NCBI GenBank assembly: GCA_041685505.1
Contig: JAWLFQ010000077.1
Location: forward strand, 1 to 11,387
Source: T1Sed10-7 sp041685505
GTDB taxonomy: Bacteria; Actinomycetota; Nitriliruptoria; Nitriliruptorales; Nitriliruptoraceae
Length of the DNA: 11,387 nt
Reading direction: 5' to 3'
Both the position numbers and the translations under genes were made by a program. How positions within the stretch are numbered: the first letter of the stretch is position 1; each line of letters opens with the position of its first letter. A model generated the notes under the pieces. That model was not told the origin of the DNA. It saw nothing but the letters and a program-made list of their open reading frames with translations, and did no database searches. This document shows positions 1 through 6,723 of the stretch, piece by piece.

Positions 1-48
1 GCCCTCACCTGGCGGCAACGCCGACGCCATGACGGGACCGCGGCGTGA
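1..48 (+). CDS. Possible 3' end of an upstream ECF-operon gene (partial)
   Basis: The first 48 bases stay open in the frame of base 1 and end at TGA 46-48. That stop overlaps the GTG start of ecfT as GTGA, the same junction used at the next two gene boundaries. The visible tail reads ALTWRQRRRHDGTAA, a basic stretch that could be a cytoplasmic end. A second frame is also open from the edge and stops at 30-32, so the true frame is uncertain. The product cannot be identified from 15 residues. In related actinobacterial ECF operons, as I recall them, the gene at this place is often a surface or membrane protein helping substrate capture, but nothing here shows that. Confidence 0.35.
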   Translation, partial: ALTWRQRRRHDGTAA

Positions 49-1220
49 GGACGCCCTCGACCGCCCCACCGCGCGCCGTGCACCCGGGCGCGTGGTGGCT
101 GTGGGCGCTGGGTCTTGCGACCGCAGCGTCACGGACCACCAACCCGTGGCTGCTGGTGCTGATCCTGGCCGTCGCCGGACACGTGGTGAGCGCGCGCCGC
201 ACCGACGCACCCTGGGCACGGTCCTTCGCGGTCTTCCTCAAGCTCGGCCTGGTGGTCCTCGGCGTGCGGGTCGTCGCACAGACGGTGTTCGGGGCGAGCG
301 GCGCTGGCCAGGTGCTGCTCGACCTCCCGCAGGTGCCGCTCCCCGACTGGGCGGCCGGGGTGACCCTGGGTGGCCCCGTGACCGACCTCGCACTGGCCTC
401 GGCGCTGATCGACGGGCTGCGGTTGGCGACGGTGCTGGCCTGCATCGGCGCCGCCAACGCGCTGGCCAACCCGCGGCGTCTGCTGGCGAGCGCACCGTCG
501 GCCCTCTACGAGGTGGGTGTGGCCGCGGTGGTGGCACTGTCCTTCGCGCCGTCGCTGGTGACCTCGGTGCAGCGCATCCGCGCCGCCCGGCGGCTGCGCG
601 GCAGACCCGACCGCGGCGTGCGCAGCCTGGTCACCGTGGCCATGCCGGTCCTCGAGGACGCGCTCGAACGTTCCCTGTCGCTGGCGGCCGCCATGGACTC
701 CCGTGGGTACGGCCGGCGAGCCGGGGTCGGTCCAGCGGCGCGCCGCCGCACCGCCATCCTCACCCTGACCGGCCTCGGCGGGGTCCTGATCGGGCTCTAC
801 GGACTGCTCGACGGCACCTCCCCTGCCTGGCTCGGCCTGCCGGTGCTGCTGAGCGGTGTCGTCATCGCCGCCGTGGCGTTGCGCAGCGCCGGCCGGGACG
901 TGGTCCGCACGCGCTACCGCCCCGACCCGTGGGCCGGGCCGGAGTGGCTGACCGCGGCCTGCGGTGTCGCCGCCGCCATCGGCGGGGTCATCAGCGGCCT
1001 GACGGCTCCTGGTGGGTTGCTGCCCGATCCCCTGCCGCTGGCATCGATCCCGCTGCCGGCCGCGGCCACCGCCGGCATCCTGGTCGCCCTGCTCCCGGCC
1101 TGGCTGACGCCCGAACCGCCGGCGTTGACCACGACACGCCGCCGACCCCGGGACCGCAGCGCTGGACACGACGCCACGACCACCCCGGCGTCGCCGCCTT
1201 CCTCGGAGGTGGCCGCGTGA
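45..1220 (+). CDS. ecfT: ECF transporter transmembrane scaffold EcfT (CbiQ family), C-terminally extended
   Basis: This is the membrane subunit of an energy-coupling-factor importer. It couples ATP hydrolysis in the EcfA domains to movement of the S component. The 391-residue protein has hydrophobic segments near residues 15-50, 61-82, 113-140 and 154-173. A basic cytoplasmic stretch follows, with the two coupling motifs of the family: ARRLRGR at 181-187 and AAMDSRGYG at 215-223, the Ala-Arg-Gly-type signatures that dock on the ATPases. Unlike short CbiQ/EcfT proteins (about 220-270 residues), it continues with further hydrophobic segments near 236-256, 261-280, 303-320 and 338-354, then a charged Pro/Arg-rich tail. 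The GTG at 45 was chosen because GGGA lies at 34-37 with a 7-base spacer and a GTGA overlap with an upstream frame is possible. The stop overlaps ecfA as GTGA. Family assignment is firm; the role of the extension is unknown. Confidence 0.9.
   Translation: MRTPSTAPPRAVHPGAWWLWALGLATAASRTTNPWLLVLILAVAGHVVSARRTDAPWARSFAVFLKLGLVVLGVRVVAQTVFGASGAGQVLLDLPQVPLPDWAAGVTLGGPVTDLALASALIDGLRLATVLACIGAANALANPRRLLASAPSALYEVGVAAVVALSFAPSLVTSVQRIRAARRLRGRPDRGVRSLVTVAMPVLEDALERSLSLAAAMDSRGYGRRAGVGPAARRRTAILTLTGLGGVLIGLYGLLDGTSPAWLGLPVLLSGVVIAAVALRSAGRDVVRTRYRPDPWAGPEWLTAACGVAAAIGGVISGLTAPGGLLPDPLPLASIPLPAAATAGILVALLPAWLTPEPPALTTTRRRPRDRSAGHDATTTPASPPSSEVAA
1205..1210 (+). promoter_or_regulatory. Ribosome binding site of ecfA, inside the ecfT 3' end
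   Basis: GGAGGT lies 6 bases before the GTG at 1217. It fixes that start over the long open frame running through from base 29, whose upstream part is only a shadow of ecfT. Confidence 0.8.
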
Positions 1221-2836
1221 TCGTCTTCCACGACGTCGGCGTCACCTACCACGGCGCGCAGCGACCCACCCTCAGCGGCGTCGATCTGCAGGTGGAGGAG
1301 GCGGAGCTGTGCCTGGTGATCGGGCGGACCGGTTCGGGCAAGTCCACCCTGCTGCGCACCGTGAACGGTCTGGTGCCCCACTTCACCGGCGGGACCCTCC
1401 ACGGTCGCGTGACCGTCGGTGGACGCGACACCGCACAGCACCCGCCCCGTGAACTCGCCGACCTGGTCGGCGTCGTGGGCCAGGATCCCCGGGCGGGCTT
1501 CGTCACCGACCTGGTCGAGGAGGAGCTGGCCTACGGCATGGAGTCCCTCGGGCTCGAGGCCTCGGTGATGCGCCGCAGGGTGGAGGAGACCCTCGACCTC
1601 CTCGGGCTGGTGGACCTGCGCCACCGCCCCCTCGACACCCTCTCCGGCGGGGAACGCCAGCGGGTCGCGATCGGCTCGGTGCTGACCACACACCCGGCGG
1701 TGCTGGTGCTCGACGAGCCGACCTCCGCGCTCGATCCCCCCGCGGCCGAGGACGTCCTTGCCACCCTGCAACGGCTCGTGCACGACCTCGGTCTGACGGT
1801 CCTGCTCGCCGAGCACCGGCTGGAACGCGTGGTGCCCTTCGCCGACAGGATCGTGCACCTGCCGGGCGACGGGGCGGCCATCGAGGTGGGCACTCCGGCA
1901 GCAGTCATGGCCACCAGTCCCGTCGCCCCACCCATCGTGGAGCTCGGGCGCCTCGCCGGCTGGTCGCCGCTGCCGCTGACCATCCGTGATGCCCGGCGCC
2001 GCGCCGGCCCGCTGCGCGAGCAACTGCGCGCCCTCCCGGCGCCCACCCGGCCGGCACCGGACGACGCACCCCCCCGCGAGGTGCTCCGCGCCGATCAGCT
2101 GTCCATCAGCTACGGGTCGACGGTGGCGTTGCGTGCGGTGGACGTGGCCGTGCACGCCGGCGAGGTCGTGGCGGTGATGGGACGCAACGGCGCCGGCAAG
2201 TCGAGCCTGCTGCAGGCCTGGACGGGCCTGGTGGCGCCCAGCGCCGGGCGTGCCCACCTCGCCGGCAGTGACCCGGCACGGTTGGCACCGGCCGAGCTGC
2301 TGCGTCGGGTGGCGCTGGTCCCGCAGGAGCCCGCGGACCTGCTCTACAGCGACAGCGTGGCGCAGGAGTGCGCCGCTGCCGACGACGACACGGCCCGCCC
2401 CGCCGGGACCTGTCGGGCCCTGCTCGAGCGGATCGTTCCCGGCCTGGATCCGGACCAGCACCCCCGGGACCTCTCCGAGGGCCAGCGGCTCGGGCTGGTG
2501 CTGGCGATCCAGCTCACCGCCGATCCGCCCGTGCTGCTGCTCGACGAGCCCACCCGGGGGCTCGATTACCCCGCGAAGCGCCAGCTGGTCGGCCTGTTGC
2601 GGGCCCTGGCGTCCGCGGGACGGGCGGTGGTGCTCGCCAGCCACGACGTGGAGCTGGTGGCCGCCGTGGCGGATCGCACCGTGGTGCTCGCTGACGGCGA
2701 GGTGGTGGTGGACGGACCGACCAGCACCGTCGCCGTCAGCTCACCGGCCTTCGCCCCGCAGGTCGCCAAGGTGCTCAGCCCCCTGCCGTGGCTGACCGTC
2801 GAGGAGGTCCGCCGCAGCCTGGAGGTGGCGTCGTGA
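1217..2836 (+). CDS. ecfA: ECF transporter ATPase with two fused ABC domains (EcfA-EcfA')
   Basis: This 539-residue protein carries both ATPases of an ECF importer in one chain and would sit on the cytoplasmic face of EcfT. Domain 1 has Walker A GRTGSGKST (36-44), Q-loop Q89, signature LSGGERQR (142-149), Walker B VLVLDEP (162-168) with catalytic E167, and switch His200. A Pro/Arg-rich linker spans roughly 255-288. Domain 2 has Walker A GRNGAGKSS (322-330), Q-loop Q370, signature LSEGQRLG (419-426), Walker B VLLLDEP (439-445) with E444, and His476. The domain 2 signature has Glu where Gly is usual, but both hydrolysis sites look complete. Fused EcfA pairs are known in Actinobacteria. The start GTG overlaps the ecfT stop and the stop overlaps the next start, so translation is probably coupled. 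The general EcfA assignment rests on the CbiQ-type neighbour and the S component downstream. Confidence 0.92.
   Translation: MIVFHDVGVTYHGAQRPTLSGVDLQVEEAELCLVIGRTGSGKSTLLRTVNGLVPHFTGGTLHGRVTVGGRDTAQHPPRELADLVGVVGQDPRAGFVTDLVEEELAYGMESLGLEASVMRRRVEETLDLLGLVDLRHRPLDTLSGGERQRVAIGSVLTTHPAVLVLDEPTSALDPPAAEDVLATLQRLVHDLGLTVLLAEHRLERVVPFADRIVHLPGDGAAIEVGTPAAVMATSPVAPPIVELGRLAGWSPLPLTIRDARRRAGPLREQLRALPAPTRPAPDDAPPREVLRADQLSISYGSTVALRAVDVAVHAGEVVAVMGRNGAGKSSLLQAWTGLVAPSAGRAHLAGSDPARLAPAELLRRVALVPQEPADLLYSDSVAQECAAADDDTARPAGTCRALLERIVPGLDPDQHPRDLSEGQRLGLVLAIQLTADPPVLLLDEPTRGLDYPAKRQLVGLLRALASAGRAVVLASHDVELVAAVADRTVVLADGEVVVDGPTSTVAVSSPAFAPQVAKVLSPLPWLTVEEVRRSLEVAS
2821..2826 (+). promoter_or_regulatory. 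Ribosome binding site of the S-component gene, inside ecfA
   Basis: GGAGGT lies 6 bases before the GTG at 2833, the same geometry as at the ecfT/ecfA junction. It argues for 2833 and against the upstream in-frame start at 2788. Confidence 0.75.
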
Positions 2837-3648
2837 CCGGGCGCACCCACGCCGGCCTGCACCTCGGGCCCCGCTCGACCGCCGCGCTGCTGCTGATCTC
2901 CGCCGTCGGGGTGGTGGCCTTCGGTTGGCCCCTGCTGGCCAGCCCGGACAGCGGGCTGGCCCATGCCAACGACGCACCCCTGCTGTTCGCCCTGCTGCTG
3001 CCACTGCTGCTCGCCGTGGTGCTCGCACAGTTGGCCGAGGGCGGGATGGACGCCAAGACCGTGGCGATGCTGGGCGTGCTGGCCGCGGTGGGCGCGGCGC
3101 TGCGACCCCTGGGGACCGGCGTGGCCGGTTTCGAGCCGGTCTTCTTCCTGCTGGTGCTCGCCGGACGGGCCTACGGACCCGGTTTCGGGTTCGTGCTGGG
3201 CGCACTGACCCTGTTCGCCTCCGGGCTGCTGACCGCCGGCGTCGGCCCGTGGCTGCCCTTCCAGATGCTGGGTGCCGCCTGGGTGGGAACGGGTGCCGGC
3301 CTCCTGCCGCGCCGGCTGCACGGGCGCGGCGAGCTGGCCGTGCTCGCCGGCTACGCCGCGGTCGCCGGGCTGGGGTACGGGCTGCTGCTGAACCTGTCCT
3401 TCTGGCCCTTCGCCGTCGGCACGGCCAGCACGATCTCCTTCGTCGCCGGTGACCCGGTGCTCGACAACCTCGGGCGGTTCCTGGCCTTCACCCTGGTCAC
3501 CTCCCTGGGCTTCGACGTGCCCCGCGCCATCGTCACCGCCGCGCTGGTGCTGCTCACCGGTCGGCCCATCCTGCGGGCACTGCGCCGCGCCGGGCGTCGC
3601 GCCGCCTTCGACGCGCCCATCCGGTTCAGCGCCACCTCCCCTGGCTGA
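2833..3648 (+). CDS. ECF transporter S component (substrate-binding membrane protein)
   Basis: This 271-residue, very hydrophobic protein should bind the substrate inside the membrane and topple to release it when driven by EcfT/EcfA. Hydrophobic segments lie near 16-36, 47-68, 76-90, 97-111, 115-136, 141-158, 167-187 and 212-242, ending in an Arg-rich tail. The block GRAYGPGFGFVLGALTLFAS (111-130) followed by GVGPWLPFQMLGAAWVG (136-152) is typical of S components found in actinobacterial ECF operons. Substrate is not readable from sequence. Related operons have been suggested to take up cobalamin, but no B12 riboswitch is visible because the operon start is outside the window. The GTGA overlap with ecfA and the GGAGGT site fix the start. 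It is the last gene of the operon and ends 15 bases from the convergent hydrolase stop. Confidence 0.85.
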   Translation: MTGRTHAGLHLGPRSTAALLLISAVGVVAFGWPLLASPDSGLAHANDAPLLFALLLPLLLAVVLAQLAEGGMDAKTVAMLGVLAAVGAALRPLGTGVAGFEPVFFLLVLAGRAYGPGFGFVLGALTLFASGLLTAGVGPWLPFQMLGAAWVGTGAGLLPRRLHGRGELAVLAGYAAVAGLGYGLLLNLSFWPFAVGTASTISFVAGDPVLDNLGRFLAFTLVTSLGFDVPRAIVTAALVLLTGRPILRALRRAGRRAAFDAPIRFSATSPG

Positions 3649-3663
3649 GGCGCACGCACCGAC

Positions 3664-4545
3664 TCAGCCACCCGGCGGCCCAAAGGGGGGTGCCGGCGGT
3701 GCCGCGGTCACCCGCGCCACGGCCGACACCGCCCGTGCGCCGAGCCGGTCCGCGCCCACGTCCAACTCCCGCAGCTCCAACCGGGCGAGGTGCGCGTGCC
3801 GCGCCGCGGCGACCCACCGCTCCGCAGCGGCCAGCGGGTGGCCCGGATCCCCGGCCCAGGCCAGCACCGCCAGCGGCGTACCGAGACGCGAGACCTCCTC
3901 GAGGGTGGGGGCCTGCGCACCATCGAGCGCCAGCAACGCCGCGGCCAGGCTGGTCGCGTCGTGGCGGTGCAGATCGCGTGACAGGGCCTCCCGCAGCCAC
4001 GGTGCCAGGTCCGGCTCGGCCACCACCGCCGTGCGATAGGCAGCCACGCCGACCTCCCGGACCCGCTGCGCGATCGCCGCGTGGGCGCCGGTCCCGGCCA
4101 CCGAGCGACCGATCCAGGCGGGCAGGCACCCGAGCACCGCTGCCGGCCGTGGACACCCGCCGCCGCCCACCGCACGCACCGCGGCGTGGGCACCGAGCGA
4201 TACCCCTCCCACCACCTCGATGTCGCCCTCGAGGTGTGCGGTGACCGCGGCCAGATCGGCCGCGTGGACGTCGAGGTGGTGGTCCTCGGTACGCGGCGCG
4301 GGGCTGGACGCGCCGTGGCCCCGGAGGTCGTAGGTGACGAGGCGACCGCCTGCCGCCAGGACCGGCGCCGCGAAGGCCGACGCGACGAAGCGTGCCGACG
4401 ATCCCGCGCCGTGCGCCACCACCCAGCTCGGTCGATCGGGTGCGCCGATGCTGACCGCAGCCAGCGTGGTGTCCCCCCGGTCGACCCACCAACGTTGGAC
4501 GGCCGCCGCAGCGAACGCGTCGTCGAGCAGCAGCTCGCGGCTCAC
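3664..4545 (-). CDS. Alpha/beta-hydrolase-fold protein, catalytic His not evident
   Basis: This 293-residue protein has the alpha/beta hydrolase layout. It shows an oxyanion-type loop HGAGSS (45-50), strand and turn YDLRGHG (72-78), and nucleophile elbow GGVSLGAH (113-120) with Ser116 as the expected nucleophile. A late acid motif AWAGDPGHP (229-237) supplies Asp233. Where family members usually carry the GxGH catalytic histidine, about 25-30 residues after the acid, this protein reads ELDVGADRLGAR (260-271), with no His. His236, His250 or His252 might substitute, or the protein may not be a standard esterase. The C-terminus is Pro/Gly-rich (282-293). The GTG start overlaps the TlpA-like gene's stop as GTGA, with GAGG at 4550-4553 on this strand, so it is co-translated as the last gene of the minus-strand run. 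Substrate unknown. Confidence 0.8.
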   Translation of the reverse strand: MSRELLLDDAFAAAAVQRWWVDRGDTTLAAVSIGAPDRPSWVVAHGAGSSARFVASAFAAPVLAAGGRLVTYDLRGHGASSPAPRTEDHHLDVHAADLAAVTAHLEGDIEVVGGVSLGAHAAVRAVGGGGCPRPAAVLGCLPAWIGRSVAGTGAHAAIAQRVREVGVAAYRTAVVAEPDLAPWLREALSRDLHRHDATSLAAALLALDGAQAPTLEEVSRLGTPLAVLAWAGDPGHPLAAAERWVAAARHAHLARLELRELDVGADRLGARAVSAVARVTAAPPAPPFGPPGG

Positions 4546-5168
4546 CGCACCTCGTCCAGCAGTTGCGCCAGGCTCGAGTCCGTCAGCTCCCCCACGTGGC
4601 GGCCCGCGAGCTGCCCGTCGCGGTCGAACACCACGGTGGTGGGCATGCCGCGGCCGCCGACGGCGAAGGCGACGTCGCCCTCGAGATCGTGGATCGTGGC
4701 GAAGTCGATGCCGAGCTCGTCGACGAACTCCTCGCCGTCCTCGTACCGGTCGAGGTGGTCGATCCCGAGGAAGGTGACCTCGGGGTTGTCATCGCGCGCC
4801 TCGAGCAGCATCGGCATCTCCGCCCGGCAGGGCCCGCACCAACTGGCGAAGATGTTGACCAGCGTCGGGTTGCCCGCCTCGGCTTCGCGTGCGATGAAGG
4901 CCGCAGCCTCCGGCCAACCGCCGCCGAACAGGCGTGCGTCGGGCGGCGGGACCTCACCGGGCGCCGCAGCGGCGAAGACGTCCACGCCGTCATCAGCGGG
5001 CATGGCCGGGGCGTCGTCACCGGGCGTGGCCCCGAAGTCCACCACCTCGTCGTCGCCCGTCCCGCAGCCGAACAGCAGGACGGCGGCGGTGGTGACCGCC
5101 AGTGCGGCGCGGTGGCGCGCGCGGAGGGGCGCCGACGGGCGCGGGTGCACGGCGTGGGACTGCGGCAC
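4542..5168 (-). CDS. TlpA/ResA-like thioredoxin-fold lipoprotein
   Basis: From the GTG at 5168 the protein has 208 residues. An Arg-rich start (9-20) and a hydrophobic stretch (21-33) lead to a lipobox-like LFGC with Cys35, so it is probably lipid-anchored on the outer face of the membrane. An acidic Asp/Ala/Pro linker follows to about residue 75. The thioredoxin fold then has the redox motif FASWCGPCR (107-115; Cys111 and Cys114) and the cis-proline motif GMPTT with Pro176. TlpA/ResA proteins are extracytoplasmic thiol-disulfide reductases, often serving cytochrome c or metal-centre assembly; the partner here is unknown. The 5168 start is preferred because GGAG lies 8 bases upstream and it gives a normal signal peptide. 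A GTG at 5279 overlaps the aminotransferase stop as GTGA but would put 71 residues before the lipid Cys. A GTG at 5150 is a third option. Confidence 0.85.
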   Translation of the reverse strand: MPQSHAVHPRPSAPLRARHRAALAVTTAAVLLFGCGTGDDEVVDFGATPGDDAPAMPADDGVDVFAAAAPGEVPPPDARLFGGGWPEAAAFIAREAEAGNPTLVNIFASWCGPCRAEMPMLLEARDDNPEVTFLGIDHLDRYEDGEEFVDELGIDFATIHDLEGDVAFAVGGRGMPTTVVFDRDGQLAGRHVGELTDSSLAQLLDEVR

Positions 5169-5176
5169 GGCGACGG

Positions 5177-5180
5177 CTCC
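5177..5180 (-). promoter_or_regulatory. Ribosome binding site deciding the TlpA-like start
   Basis: On the minus strand GGAG lies 8 bases before the GTG at 5168. No equally good site precedes the GTGs at 5279 or 5150. Confidence 0.5.
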
Positions 5181-5275
5181 GACCGACGGGGAGGTGACGT
5201 GGAGAAGGTACCCAGACGGCCCCCGCCGCTGACCGCGCGGTGACGCGCGAACCGACCCGGCTGACAGCCGTGCGG

Positions 5276-6355
5276 TCACATCGTGGCGTCCAGCACGTGG
5301 GGCGCGGCTGCCAGCACCGCGTCCACCTCCGCGGGGGTGCCGACGGTGATCCGGACCTGCTCCTCGAGCCCGTAGGGCGTCAGCGCCCGGACCCCGATCC
5401 CGCGGGCCGCGAGGTCCGCCACCACGGGACCCGCGGGGCGGCCGAGCTCGACGGTGACGAAGTTGCCCAGGCCCGCGCTGTGCGCCACACCCACAGCGTG
5501 CAGCCCCTCCGACAACCGCCTCCGGCCCTCGACCGTTCCCTGGACCGTGGCGGCGAGGTGGGTCGGATCGGACAGGCTGGCCAGCGCCGCCGCCTGCGCG
5601 GCGGCAGCCACGTTGAAGCGCGGGCGGCGTCCGTCGGTCGCGGCGACGACCGCGGGCGGACCGAGCAGTGCACCCACCCGCAGTCCCGCGAGGGCGTGCG
5701 CCTTCGAGAAGGTGGTCGCCACCACCACGTCCTCGTGGTCGAGCTGGAGCTCGCCGACCCGGGCGTAGCCCCGCTGTCCCGTGGCGAAGTGGTGGTACGC
5801 CTCGTCGACCAGCAGGGTGACGTGGTCGGGGAGCCTGCTCGCCAGGTGCACGAGCTCCTCGGCCGTCACGTGCGCGGCGGTCGGGTTGGCGGGGTTGTCG
5901 ATGGCCACCACCCGGGTCCGTGACGTCACCGCGGCGAGCAGGGCGTCGACGTCGCGGGCGTAACCGGACGCCGTCCCCCGGGCCGGTCCGCCCGTCGCCA
6001 CCTCGACGTAGGTGGCACCGGCGTTGCGCGCGGCGAGACGGTAGACGACGAAGGCACGCGCGAAGGCGACGACCTCGGGAGCCTCGTAGCCGGCACAGCG
6101 CTCGCCGATCAGGTCCATCAGCAGCGCTGCGGACCCGGTGCCGACGGTGACCTGCTCGGGGGTCACGCCCTCGTCGACGGCGATCGCGGCGCGCAGTTCG
6201 GCGCTGGCGTCGTCGGGGTAGCGGTGCGCCTGCGCCAGCAGCGCGGTGGCGGCCTCGACCGCAGCCGGCGAGGGCCCGAAGGGCGACTCGTTGGAGGACA
6301 GCCGCACGGGCATCCCCGGCGGGGGTCCGACGGCAGCACCCGCGGCCAGGCTCAC
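5276..6355 (-). CDS. PLP-dependent aminotransferase, histidinol-phosphate/aromatic type (HisC/Pat-like)
   Basis: This 359-residue class I/II aminotransferase transfers an amino group through pyridoxal phosphate. The N-terminal LSSNESPFGPSP (19-30) is typical of the HisC/Pat branch. The cofactor site has DNPANPT (153-159, Asn157), DEAYHHF (184-190, Asp184 and Tyr187), FSKAHALAGLRVG (216-228) with Schiff-base Lys218 and phosphate-binding Arg226. Arg335 in VRITVGT should bind the substrate carboxylate. Length is normal. Whether it makes histidinol phosphate or transaminates aromatic or other amino acids cannot be told, since no his genes are in the window. The GTG start at 6355 overlaps the GroES-like stop as GTGA but has no strong ribosome site, so it probably relies on coupling; an in-frame ATG at 6313 is the alternative. 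Confidence 0.88.
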   Translation of the reverse strand: MSLAAGAAVGPPPGMPVRLSSNESPFGPSPAAVEAATALLAQAHRYPDDASAELRAAIAVDEGVTPEQVTVGTGSAALLMDLIGERCAGYEAPEVVAFARAFVVYRLAARNAGATYVEVATGGPARGTASGYARDVDALLAAVTSRTRVVAIDNPANPTAAHVTAEELVHLASRLPDHVTLLVDEAYHHFATGQRGYARVGELQLDHEDVVVATTFSKAHALAGLRVGALLGPPAVVAATDGRRPRFNVAAAAQAAALASLSDPTHLAATVQGTVEGRRRLSEGLHAVGVAHSAGLGNFVTVELGRPAGPVVADLAARGIGVRALTPYGLEEQVRITVGTPAEVDAVLAAAPHVLDATM

Positions 6356-6690
6356 AGGTACAGCCCCGTGGCGCTGTCGGCCTGGTGGGAGGCGACGGCG
6401 TGGACGTCCCGCTCCCGCACGATCAGGTAGGGCTCACCCTGGATGTCCACCTCGATGGCGTCCTCGGGCAGGTAGAGCACCTCGTCACCCGTGGCGACCT
6501 GTCGCACGTTGGGTCCGATCCCGATGGTCGCACCCCAGATGCCCTTGCGGTCGATGGACCGTGCCGTGGCGGGGATGACGATGCCACCGCGGCTGCGACG
6601 CTCGCTGTCGTCCGGCGGGGCGACCAGGACGCGATCGCCGAGCACGACGACGCTCCGGCGATCGGGCTGTGGGTTCTCGAGTGCGCTCAT
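6352..6690 (-). CDS. GroES/Cpn10-like protein lacking the roof hairpin
   Basis: This 112-residue protein matches the Cpn10 co-chaperonin fold. Visible motifs are VLGDRVLVAP (16-25), a mobile-loop-like segment ERRSRGGIVIPATA (30-43) with the hydrophobic GroEL-contact residues IVI, GIGPNVRQVATGDEVLYLP (57-75) and GEPYLIVRERDVHAV (85-99). Typical GroES has about 15 residues of roof beta-hairpin between the glycine turn and the GD pair; here only about 7 remain, so the roof loop seems to be missing. A 13-residue tail follows the usual end. No groEL is adjacent. The ATG at 6690 was chosen; a GTG at 6699 is in the same frame and neither has a clear ribosome site. The gap from the regulator stop is 33 bases, so co-transcription with the regulator is likely. 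It may be a specialised co-chaperonin rather than the main GroES. Confidence 0.85.
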   Translation of the reverse strand: MSALENPQPDRRSVVVLGDRVLVAPPDDSERRSRGGIVIPATARSIDRKGIWGATIGIGPNVRQVATGDEVLYLPEDAIEVDIQGEPYLIVRERDVHAVASHQADSATGLYL

Positions 6691-6723
6691 GGGGCGCACG
6701 GTACCGGCGCCCGCTCCGGTCGA

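Noticed and set aside
1..44. Cobalamin riboswitch or promoter for the ECF operon
   Set aside because: Only 44 bases precede ecfT and they are open in two frames, so the operon most likely begins outside the window; no riboswitch motif can be claimed.
29..1216. In-frame upstream extension of ecfA through the whole of ecfT
   Set aside because: The extension is Arg/Pro/Gly-rich with no domain, lies over a clear EcfT gene in another frame, and the GGAGGT plus GTG at 1217 give a normal start.
914..2644. Long open frame on the minus strand opposite ecfA
   Set aside because: It is a typical high-GC shadow: His/Gln/Arg/Gly-rich text with no recognisable motif, opposite two complete ABC domains.
3649..3700. 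Terminator between the S-component gene and the convergent hydrolase gene
   Set aside because: CACCC/GGGTG and CCC/GGG around 3669-3692 pair only with bulges, lie inside the hydrolase coding end and have no T-run.
4081..5232. Long plus-strand open frame opposite the hydrolase and TlpA-like genes
   Set aside because: Ser/Arg/Pro-rich low-complexity translation without motifs, antisense to genes with clear catalytic motifs.
5169..5279. Start of the TlpA-like lipoprotein at the GTGA overlap at 5279
   Set aside because: It would put about 70 residues before the lipid-anchor Cys, far too many for a lipoprotein signal, and lacks a ribosome site.
6691..6723. Separate promoter or terminator between the regulator and the GroES-like gene
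   Set aside because: Only 33 bases, no convincing -10 element and no stable hairpin seen; co-transcription is simpler.
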